Positions 1-10,700 of a stretch of 64,000 nt of DNA are shown here, one piece after another. Source of the DNA: Nannochloropsis oceanica (taxonomy: Eukaryota; Sar; Eustigmatophyceae; Eustigmatales; Monodopsidaceae); NCBI GenBank assembly GCA_004519485.1, contig CP038119.1:434001-498000 (forward strand). Direction: 5' to 3'. The position numbers were made by a program, and so were the translations under genes. The stretch's first letter is position 1. Every line of letters begins with the position of its first letter. The notes beneath the pieces are model-generated. The model worked only from the letters and a program-made list of their open reading frames with translations. It did not search any database and was not told where the DNA came from.

Positions 1-354
1 GGGTGTGGCAAATTGAGAGCCACAGGCAAATTTTCAATATGCTCTTTCTACCACATGGGTTTCCACTTATGTATAGCCTTCCTTGTTGACGCGCGCTCGG
101 TGGCAATCTCGCACTCTGGTGCTCATTACCAGGCTCACAATCTTGTCACCCACCTGACGCCCATGAAGGCCCATGAATCGCTCGAATCGTTCACCCTTTT
201 CTCTGCCGCCGGCAACCACGAAACCAAATCTAAGCTGAGCTTATGTGGTGTTCCCCACCCACCAGACACAACCAACAGGGCCGGCACCCCTCCTGCTTTT
301 CCTTTGTCCTCTTCTCTCTGGCCCCGTCGTTGCCCCCCGTCCTAGTAAGAAGCC
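1..354. other. Left-edge intergenic DNA
   Basis: No convincing gene is seen. The stretch directly precedes the signal-peptide exon of the metalloprotease gene, so it probably holds that gene's promoter and 5' UTR. A pyrimidine-rich tract lies at about 290-340. Confidence 0.4.
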
Positions 355-3300
355 ATGCTTTGGTCACGGAATCGTTGCAAGGGCCTCGGAAGTGCCATCG
401 TCTTGCTCCTCCTTCAAATCCTTGTCGGGCCAGAAATTTTGACGACGCGTGCGCACAGCCATTCTCAAGGCCATAGCCACAAGCCTGGTACGTCCATACC
501 GAATGACTGGGCTTTTTGGTCCCTTCTCAGGCATGTTGCAGGTCACCAGTCCATGCCCTTACTCTCTGCCCCTCGCCAAAAAAGTGTTCTTGGGGTGGTA
601 GATGGCAGAATTTGATGCTTTTTCAATTGCGCTCTTCCAAATCATATTCCATGTGCCTGCTCTTCCTCCCCCAGGAGGGAGGGAGCGAGGAGGGGTAAAG
701 GGCCCACTCGATAGAACCGCCGCTCTCGGCTTCCATCCTCGCCATCACAATTTCAGCCCCTTCCCGACCCTCGGGGGTGGACATTTGATCTCCTTCCCCA
801 CACAGTCATGTGTGCATGCTTGTAGTTAACATCTGTATTTACCCTACCCCGTTCGTCTGTCAACCACACACACACATCATTGCTTCTCCTTTCACCTACG
901 ATATAGAGGGAGGCGAGCGTCCCCATCGTCACTTACTTTCTGCCGAGCCCATCGCAAGGGTGCACCTGACACTGCTTCCAAGCCCGAAAGCAGCACCAGG
1001 GCAGGGGATGGGTGTTCGCCGTTTGCTCCACGAGGTAGAGGACGAGAAAGATGCTGAGCTGGAAGCTCCGTTTGGACGGCGGCTGGCGTTGAATTTTGAG
1101 GCATTTGGGAGGGAACATCACGCGGAGTTGTGGTTAAACGACGCATTGTTCGAGGAGGGTGCAGTGTCGAGATATACAACGGAGAAAGGGGAAGAAGTGG
1201 TGGAACGGCCGAGGGCTGTTGTATATACAGGCACTTTTCTCGATGGTGGGTGGATTCGAGCGACGGTGCATGAGCACGATGTGATCTCGGCAATGTGGCT
1301 TGACAAGACCCATGGACAGGTTAGTATGCTGGTGCCTGCCCATCAGTACGAAACGACTTTGCCGGCAGTGGCAGCGCGGGCAGCGGAGCAGGGGGGGAGG
1401 ATGCTCGCCTTCCATTTACACGAGATGGAGCACTCGGAACATGATCGAGAGCTGCTGTCTGAATGGCTAGGATATCATCTCCTTGACCCCTCCCCACGAG
1501 AGGGCCTGCCGGAGATTCCACCACCATTGACCAGTGGCAGCAATATCAATTCTTTCACATTCCCCATCCGGAACGGCACGGATGCTCACAGTTTCGACTC
1601 CTCCTCTGCCACCATGGACATCCCCGAAGAGGGCAATGGAAAGGAACGAGAGCTGCAAACCCTCCCCTCCATCTTCATGAATACCTTAGCCAAGTCTTTA
1701 TCACCCTATGGGCTTATGGAAGGCTGTCCTTCCACGACGTATCGAGCAGCGATGGGGATAGCAGCTGACGCCGGATACACCAGGAGGCTGACAGGCCTCG
1801 GTACCACTACCAAAGATACCGCTGCTGCCGTTCGTCGGGTGAACAACGACATCCAGACGCAATTGAATATTGTCAACTTTCTCTACGTGGATATGAGTAA
1901 TATTTTCATCTCTGTTGCCGAGACTTTTGTCAAGACCACACCAGGGGGGGAAAGCTGGAACCAGGAGCCCCTTGACGCGACGCAGCTGAATGGGGGGAAT
2001 AGGAATGAATGGGGTTGTCCAGTTTCGAGAGCCTCCTCGGATAGTAGTGACTATCAAAGCACCATTACAAATTTTGGGCGGTGGCGGGCAGGTTTGGTCA
2101 GCACCCGGAGGTATGCCTTTTGGCATCTGCTTACTAACTGCTATCCTCCCCCTGGGACGGTTGGACTTGGATATATTGGTGCAACGTGCGCGACGAATTT
2201 CATGGGTTCGAGTTGGACGAGCTTGCAAAATGAGGCGACATTTATGACGGTTGCCCATGAGATTGGGCATAATTTTGGGGCCTATCATACATTGCAGACG
2301 GGGGGGATAATGAGCTACGATCCAGTGATTAACAAGGAGTTCACTTTCGCAGGGAGCAACCCCCGGGAAATCTGCAACCATATCAACTCTGTCAAGGGTG
2401 TGTGCTACGGAGTCATGACCCCTAGGTGTGGGAATGGGATCGTGGAGCCAGGGGAAGACTGTGACGATATTACCGGCTGTTGCGACCCATCCACTTGCAA
2501 GCTCGTAGCCTCTGCGAAATGCACGCCTGGCCTGGACTCGACCTGTTGCACGGCGTCATGTCAGTTTGTACCCACAAGTACCGGGTGCAACGTGCCAGGA
2601 GGGCCCGAAACAGGATACTGCAACAACGGCTTCTGTCGCTTTAATCGTCTCGCAGCTGCTTACAGCAACTTGCAAGGATGCAACGCCCCAGAGACTGATC
2701 CCTGTAAGGAATACGTGCGATTCAACAGGGGGGAATGCCGTTACACTGGCGCCTCCTTCGGCATGAGTGGGTTCGACATGCCCGACGGCGCTTTCTGCAG
2801 CCGTGCCCTCGACAAAGTCTGTTCCGGTGGCTCCTGCATCGCATCCGTTACTACTACCCGTCAGCCTACCCGCGCTCCCACCCTTGCTTCTTCCCGCCCT
2901 CTCACCGTCTCCCCCACGCGCACTCCCTCGCGGGCCCCGTCCAAGGCACCCACCCAACCTCCCACACCTCCTCCTACATCGCGCTCCCCGACCAGATTCC
3001 CTACTCGAGTTCCCACACTTTCCCCCACCAGACGACCCACTCGTGTGCCGACCCAATCACCTACACGCAGGCCCTCGCGCACTCCAACGCGCTCCCCGAC
3101 CAGATTCCCTACTCGAGTTCCCACACTTTCCCCCACCAGAAGACCCACTCGTGTGCCGACCCGATTTCCTACACGTAGGCCCACGCGCACTCCAACGCGG
3201 TACCCGACCAGATTCCCTACTCGAGTTCCCACACGCTTCCCCACCAGAAGACCCACTCGTGTGCCGACCCGATTTCCTACACGTAGGCCCACGCGCACTC

Positions 3301-6215
3301 CAACGCGGTACCCGACCAGATTCCCTACTCGAGTTCCCACACGCTTCCCCACCAGAAGACCCACTCGTGAGCCCGCCCTGGCTGCAGTTGTGCGACGGGC
3401 GCAGGGAAGGGACGAGAGATGGGAGACTCCGAGGGAGGACGAGAAGGAGGATGAGTTCCAAAGATACCTCCAGAAAGAGGAGAAAGTGGAGGAGCAAGAG
3501 AAAAATGAGGAAACCCGACGATATATGGTGGAGAAGGAGGAAGAGGAGGAGGAGGAGGAGGAGGAGGAGGAGGAGGAGGAGCAGGAGGAGGAGGAGGAAG
3601 GGATGAAAGAAGTGGGCGGGGGTCCAGACGTCATGGTGAATAACCCGCAGGTGGGAGAGACGCTGTATAACGGGGCGGTTGCTCTTGTGAGGTGGACGGC
3701 GAATGTGGAAGTGAACAAGGTGGATATTATTTTATCAGATGGAACAGTAGTGCTCGATGGCGGAAGAGTCGAGGGAAAGAAGAACGGGACTTACCATTGG
3801 AAGGTCAAAGCCGCCCCAGGTGTAAGGTACACTGTGTCTGTGTATGCTTACCCTGCAGACGGCTCTGAAGTCATGATTGATGTCTCCAGCGTGTTTGCAA
3901 TTCAAGATCAAACGACTGTGGCGATCACTGCACCTGTCAGGGACGCAATTGTTACCATGGGCGAAGCCACGAATATCACCTGGACCACCCGCACCACCGG
4001 CGCCCTTACAAATGTTATCATCTCCATCATAAACCCTAGAACCAGCGCCGAACTCGTCAACTTCGGCCCACAACCCAACAGTGGAATCTATCGCTGGGTA
4101 CCCTCCTCTACCCTCACCGCCGGCCGCTACTTCATCTTCCTCGCATACTCCCCCTCGTCCCAAGCCAACGCCACTGTCCGAGGGCCGTCTTTCCGGCTTC
4201 GCAAACAGACTGTCGAAGGTGCTATGACATTTATTTCTCCCACTATGGACGATTTGCTAGAGTCAGGCAAGCCCTACACCGTCATGTGGACCTCGCCTGC
4301 TTCTATCACCAAAACCGCTCTATACCTTATCCAACCGGAGACGGGGCTAAATGTCCAGCTCTATGGAGGGGTGGACGAAAACTCCTTTGTCTGGATGGTG
4401 AGTGCTTTGCCGGGCAACAATCAAATAGCCCCTGGTTCCGGCTTTCAGCTGCAACTTGTTGATGCGTCGGCAAATAAAACGAAGGTGGCGAATGCTACTT
4501 CTGACCTATTTTCAATTTATGCTCCTCAACCATTCGTCGAGATAACGAGCATGTTTGAGGGGCAGGATGGAGCGATGTGGGTGAGGGGAAGGAACGCGAC
4601 TATTACATTTAAAGCTTCTGATGCTTCCGATACATTGACGTTGGAGATCCAAGACGAGAATGGTGCGACGGTGTTTGTCGTTACGACCAAAGCGGAGGTC
4701 TCGGCTGGATCCTTCACTTTCGCCCTCCCCTTCATGGCCCCACCCTCCGACTGCTTTTCCTGCTTCCTCGTGGCGGTGTCCAACCGTTATCCATCTATTT
4801 ATCATACTTTCCCTACCTCCTTCTCCATCGGCAGCCACGAACACAGTGATCTTGCCGCCGCGCAAACCCCCGCGTCTCTCACCCTCCTCGCGCCTACCGA
4901 CGGCACTACCCTCCAGCGCGGCTCCCAGACCAACATCATCTGGACGGGCGTCATGATCTCCGATGTGACAATTCTACTGAAGAACCACACCTCCGGCAAG
5001 ATGCTTCCCCTGGTTTTCATAGAAAACACTGGTATTTTTGAATGGGAGGTGCCCCTCGACCCAGCTGCTGTTGGCGAATACGACATCTCCTTGGTGGGGC
5101 CGCAAACCGGACTTTTTACCCCTCCCGTCCGCGTGGTCATAGTCGATCCTGCCTCTGCAATCCCCTCTCTTGCTCTAGCAGCCGAGCCGGCCTTGCCCTC
5201 TGTGTGGAGTGAGGGCGATTTGATCACTGTCATTTATACATCGGAAGGGCTAGTGAGCCCGGTCACCGTCCAAATTTACAGCTCGGAGCTCGGTCTGTTA
5301 GCAACACTCACGAACGATGCTTCAACTTCTGGCTCCTACCAATTCATCGCTCCTGCACCTCCCGGAGACCCTGTCACTGACGCCTACCTCCTCCTCTCCA
5401 CTCCCGTCGGCGCCCAGGCTCAATCTCCTCCTTTCACCTTCTACCAAGCCCAGGCCATCTCTGATGTCACCCTTCCCGCCACCACACTCTATAAAGGACA
5501 AGCGTATCGTATCTCTTGGCATGCATCCGGTATCTCTTTCCCCGTGGCCGTCCTCCTCTATTCAGGAACTCCAGATCGGCGTACAGTCTCGGACCAGCCC
5601 TGCGTGCCCTGGGAAGACGTCTCGGGGAACGAATACCATGGCTGCGTCCTCTCTTATGATTTGAGTAGCGAGATGTGCGCTACCGAAGTAGACGAGGACG
5701 GGCTATGGGTAGCTGGTGGGCAATGTCAGCCCCTCTCGGCGACATTCAAGCTCATCCTTGCCGTGGCTGACCCCACCAATCCCCTCTCTTCCACGGACGG
5801 CTACACCACCTTCCATATCCCATCCTCTAGCACCGAGCTTCCCTCCCCCGGGGCGGTGTATACCATTGTTGTGGCAGCTGCCACCTCAGGTCACAAACAC
5901 AAAGCCCGCAGCATCGACTTTACCATCGGCTCGCCCGAGCCCGTCACGCAATCTTCAACCCGCGTAGCAGATGTCGAGCCTCTATCTCACCAACATGGAA
6001 GACAGGACAAGGTAGTCAAAGATATGGCCTTGGATGAGGATGAAAGGAAGGATAAAGAGAGGTTGTGGAATGAGATCATGCCGTCAGTGAGAGTTGTTGG
6101 AGGGTCTGTAACAGTATTTTGTATGCTGGTTGCGGCTTTCCTGGGTGTGTACGTCGTGCGTCGACGACGACTACAGGCTTTGCGCGCGCTGCGAGTACAG
6201 CAGAGCGAGTCATAG
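355..6215 (+). CDS. ADAM-type (M12B, reprolysin-like) metalloprotease with disintegrin, PTR-repeat stalk, Kre9/Knh1-like repeats and C-terminal membrane anchor
   Basis: Two-exon model: 355-487 joined to 907-6215 (1,813 residues). Exon 1 encodes a signal peptide (MLWSRNRCKG then a Leu/Ile-rich core). The long reading frame of exon 2 opens upstream only at a GTG, and donor CTG|GTACGT with acceptor TATAG|AG restores phase. An alternative in-phase acceptor exists at 826. Domains: propeptide-like region (about 50-250); zinc protease with HEIGHNFGAYH near residue 494 and Met-turn GIMSYD near 512; Cys-rich disintegrin/ADAM-CR region (550-692); PTR-repeat stalk (700-866); Glu run (about 920-942); seven beta-sandwich repeats resembling the Kre9/Knh1 N-terminal family, each with a G..Y/N-I-x-W core; and one membrane span near 1771-1797 followed by VRRRRLQ. 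The family cleaves cell-surface or wall proteins. The substrate here is unknown. Protease assignment is firm; the exact 5' splice is less certain. Confidence 0.88.
2965..3396 (+). repeat. Coding tandem repeat, 108-bp period (36-residue PTRxPTR unit)
   Basis: Near-identical copies begin around 3073, 3181 and 3289, shown by the recurring string cgcgcactccaacgcg at 108-bp spacing. Shorter 12-bp sub-repeats (PTRx) lie upstream from about 2870. The unit encodes repeated P-T-R-hydrophobic tetrads, giving a stiff, basic, probably O-glycosylated stalk. The near identity of the copies points to recent expansion by slippage or unequal exchange. Confidence 0.85.
3538..3600 (+). repeat. (GAG/GAA)n trinucleotide tract
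   Basis: An almost pure purine GAG/GAA microsatellite encodes a poly-glutamate run inside the metalloprotease, between the basic PTR stalk and the beta-sandwich repeats. Confidence 0.9.
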
Positions 6216-6863
6216 GCGCAAAATGAGATGATAAGTAAAAAATAAGAATATGGGAGGAGGTCGAAGTGAGGGAGATGAATCGTTGGGACAGAATGGGATT
6301 GAAAAGCTATAGATTGAGTGTGTAAAAGTGTGAAAAAAGAAGAGCGAATATGACAACAAGGAGAAATAGAATGCATGAAAGAGAAAGAGAGAGAATATGG
6401 AAAAGGATAGGAAAGAGCTTCAAACATCATTCAGACAACAAAAATACCAATAAAATGCACGCGGTCAGAGCCCACTCTTCACTCCAGTGGTGTGGAATAA
6501 ACAGCGGGATGTTCATAATCTCATTATTCGGAAAAAGAAACCAATCAATCAATGTCGAGACACTTATCAAAATTTACGAGTAATCGGGATATCAGAAGAG
6601 AAGAAATGTCCTTCAAAGCCAAAGAAATAGCAGCACTAGCACTTAATGTAGAAACAAGCGTTTGCATTTTTTGGTGTGTATGCTTTTTGGGTTGTGTGAG
6701 TATGTTACATTACATTTTTGTTTCTTGCTCATATATATACATACATAAACTCGTTCCCGCACATTCCTGCGGGCTTGACACTCGCGCAGCTCTTTCTGTA
6801 ATTCTTCCCCCTTCTCCCTTTCTCCCATCCATCTTTCAAACTTAGAGACCTCTCCTTTGCTTC
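6216..6863. other. Convergent 3' region of metalloprotease and kinesin genes
   Basis: AT-rich non-coding DNA between two stop codons facing each other. A canonical AATAAA lies at 6449-6454 on the plus strand. No additional gene is visible. Confidence 0.5.
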
Positions 6864-7671
6864 TCAACCATTTTGAGCTGATACCACACGTGGCACCAGC
6901 ACCCCCTGACGAAGGGCAGCCCGCACTATTGTATCGTACAAAAGCTGAGCCTTTTCACTCCACATTTGCCCTTCCGTGGTGGGTGCCAAAAGCGCAAGCA
7001 GCTGCCCCTGGCACCTCCCTGTCCCTCTCTCCTTCCATCCTGCGTCCCACCCTATCGAGTAAATCGGCGAAAGCGCCGCAAGCACACCTAAATACAAAGG
7101 TACATCGTCCGTTCCCTCCTCTTTCTCCTTTTCTCCCGTCCTCCGGCTACGTGCACGCAGTGACGAAAAGAAGGGCTGTTGCTGCTGCTTTTTCGCCAGC
7201 CGGCTGGTGGTGGCTTGCAGCAGAGCAAAGGAGAGGAGAGAAGACGCGTCGTTGCGTCTTTTGTCTAAACAGCTCTGTGGTACCAGCTCTAACAAGCGAT
7301 GGAGAGCAGGCAGGGTGTCAGGAGAGGCTAAAGCACGGAGCACGCCGAGCTCTAAGGCCGTCTTGCCTTCGGCGTTGCGAGTCCAAACTATGTTGTCCAT
7401 GTCATTTGTCAAACTGGTGTTCATCCTAGAAGTCGATGTACTTATTGTCCCTGCCGCTGGCATCGCTGCTCCTGCCGTTTCTGTCGCTGCTGCTGTTGTA
7501 ACCATTGTTAATCCTCGGAGCAGCTTTTCCAGGACGGGGAAGAGGACTGAGGCGCTACCAACGTGCTTGAATAAGGCGTGGAAAACGGAATCTCCTTGAC
7601 AATCTCTGGCTACCAGCAGCAGTGATGAGCTGCTGCTGCTTCTACGTCTGCAGTCATTGCTGTTTCTGTCA

Positions 7672-7705
<34 letters not shown>

Positions 7706-10700
7706 CGTAGGCAATTAGGGTGTTTAGGGTCAGGAGCAGGCGGGGCAAGTCCGCGTGAAAAGTGAAGCCGTGCATGGCCAGGTGGTAGGGCAACAGAAGC
7801 TGCTGTTGCTGCTGCTGTTTTTCACCTGATTCTGACGGAGAGACGGGGAAGAAGGTCTGCTTGAGAAGGTTTGGGTGTTCGTCCAGAAGCTTTTGAAGCT
7901 GAAGGGCATTGCCATCCAGCAGGGCTGAACGCATTTGGCCAAGCAGGGTGCCAGTGGTAGGAGAAGGAGGGGGAAGAGCAGCAGGCCGGTTATTCGAATG
8001 GAAAGTAGCAGCAGAAGAAGCAGAACGAGGATCATGCTCCTTCTCGGCCCTTGCTTTGATTACCGCCGCCGCTTCTGAAGCAGCAGCCGCAGCGGCAGCG
8101 GTGGGAACTAGAGTGTTAGTTGACGACCGAGCCGCCGATGAATAAGAAACCGCTCCTGCCCCCGCCTTCTCCTTCTCCTGCTGCTGCTGCTGCTGCTGCT
8201 GCTTGTCCTGTGGCCTCACTGCCAACTGACATTTCAAATCATACTCTGTTTGCAGTAACCGCTCCCGGAGCCCCTCAACCTCCCTTTCCCTCTCTCGCAG
8301 CTCCTCCCAAACTTCTTTCCTCACAGTTTGCACCGCCTCATTCACCCTCTTATCAGCTCCCTCTAACTGACGTGCCGCTGTCTCTACCCTCTCTCTCACT
8401 TCTGCGAGCATCTCCTGGTACTCCTCCTCCTGCCGTCGCCCTTTTTCCTTCCCTTCCTTCCGTAGGCGCTCCTCCAGCTCTGCCAACCTCTGCGACGCCT
8501 CTGTTCGTGCCTCCGCCTGCAGCTTATCATATTTCCTTCCATAATATTTCTCCTTTTCTAACAGCATCTCCCTCAACCTAACCTGCCACCTTTCATCCAC
8601 TTCCTGCTCTGTCACCCTTCTTACCTTGTCAAGCTCTTTCTTCCTTTCGATCATCGCAGCATCCCACCTCTCCATCCATTCTCGATTTCTACCCGCCACC
8701 GCCTCTCTAACTTCCTGATCATGCTCCCTACGAACTCTCTCAATTTGCAATTTCATCCTCTGAACCACCCTAGCCGACACTGTCCTTTCTCTCTGTCTCT
8801 CCCTCATCACCCGATCCTCCATCTCCTTTCGTTCCTTTTCAAAAGCTGCGCCTTTCTCCTGGAACACAGCCCATTCTGCTGCACGCACAGCTGTTGCTGC
8901 TGTCTCGGCATTTCGTCGAGCCATTTCATTAAGTCGTTGCCTCATCTCCTCTTGCTGCTGTCGCCCGCGTTGCTGCTGCGCTTTCAGCGTCTCTTTCCAC
9001 TCCTTCTCCGTCCTTGCCTGCATCTTACCTATCTGTCGTTGCCATTCCTCTTTGGTTTGTTTCAAATGTTCCTCAGCCTCTTGTTGAACAGAGACTAGAG
9101 CTTCCGCTGTTGCGGATACGGCTGCTGCCTCTGCTCGTCGCTGCTCCTCTTCCACCTCGTTCAAACGCCGCTGCAACCCCTCCCTCAAACGCACACACCA
9201 CTCAAGATCAGGCCCTTCTTCCTCTTCATCCCTGTTATAACCCCCCTTTTCGACCTCTCTAATTGCCCCTGCTTTACCAAACAACACGAGACTCTCAAAT
9301 TCATTCGTCACTTTTGCCTTCACCTCTCTCCCTACCTCCCTCCTTCCCTCCCTCCGTCCAAGCTCTGTTGCTGCGTGCTCTGCTACCCTCACCACCTCTT
9401 CAAGCTGGGTTCTCTTCTCTTTCTCGACTGTCAGTGCATCCTTTGCCTGCTGTAGTGCCTGTAGCTGAGTCTGTTGTTCGCCCTGCAGCTGCTGCAGCTG
9501 CTGCTGTAGTAGTTCACGGTTCTTTGTTGCCTCTTCCTCCACTTTGGTTCGCTCCTCTTTCTCGGCCGCCAGTGCAGTCTCAATTTCTTTACATAAATCT
9601 CGCCACCGCCTTTCCTCTACCTGTTTTTCATCCAGCTGGGCTTGATTCTTCTCCAGTAGGTGCTCTAGCTGCTGAACGTATCCACATTTCTTCTCCATGG
9701 CTACTTGCTGTTTGGCTTGTTCTGTCGTCAGTGCTAGTTGCGCCTCCTTACACAGATCCCACCAATGTTTCTTTTCCGCCCGTAACGATTCCGTCTCTTC
9801 CAATAGCTGCTGCAGTTGCTGCAGATGTTGCTCGCGTTCCCTCGCTATAACCGCTTGCTGCTCCTCCTCAGCTGCTGCCCGTACTTGTGCCTCTACTCGT
9901 TTCCTCTCCTCTTTGGAAATTTCCTCCATCTCTTGTTGTTGGTGCTGCATTCGCGATTCAGCTTCCGCTACTACTCTCTGCAGCCGACACTCCCCCTCCT
10001 CCTCCGATTGCCTTCTGAGCCCCTGCATTTCCTCCTCCCAGCCCCGCCTTGCCCTTTTGAGCCCCTCCTCCTCCTCCTCCTCCTCCTCCCTCTTCTTCCT
10101 CGCAACCCTCACAGCCTCCTTCCTCGCTTCTCCCACCTCTTCCTCCAACCGGACGACGCTAATTTGCATAGCCTGCAATTTTTTTACTTCTTTATCCTTC
10201 TCTCTCACCACCCCCTGCAATCTCTCTTCAGAGTTAATCAACCTCTTTTCAAGTGCCTTACAGGCCCCCTTTACAAGCTCCAACTCCGTCTCCCGCTCTT
10301 CTAACTGCCTCTGCAACACCAGCAATTTTCTCCCCTTCCCTTCCTCCTCTCGGTTTAGCTGTAATGCCTCATCCCTCTCGTTCTCACACTGCTGCAACAG
10401 CTCCTCCAGCCGCAACACGTCGCCATCTCGGCCCTTCTTCATCTTCCCACTCTGCTTCCTCAACATCTTCACTTCGTGCTCTGCCGCATCCAAGCGCACC
10501 CGTAATCCCAACCCCTCCTCCTGCAGCACGCTCGCCTGCCGCTCAAAGTCCTCCTTTGCTGCTTTCAAGCGGACCCGCACCATGCGCCATTCCTCCTCCA
10601 AAGCCTTCCCTCCCTTGCGCGCTGCTGCTAGTTCTAATCCCATGATATGACTTTGTGCGCGAGCCCGTTGTCCCTCAATCCTTGCTTTCTCAAGCTGCCT

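Noticed and set aside
1701-2381. 226-codon minus-strand frame opposite the metalloprotease
   Set aside because: Lies antisense to the conserved protease core; composition mirrors the coding strand and no domain is seen.
2861-3718. Minus-strand VGxRVG repeat frame, and a CRISPR-like look to the 108-bp repeats
   Set aside because: Repeats are contiguous without spacers, encode PTR repeats in frame with the protease, and the genome is eukaryotic.
8120-10650. Several 125-317 codon plus-strand frames rich in Ser/Leu/Pro
   Set aside because: Antisense shadow of the kinesin coiled coil, whose Glu/Gln/Lys codons leave the opposite strand without stops.
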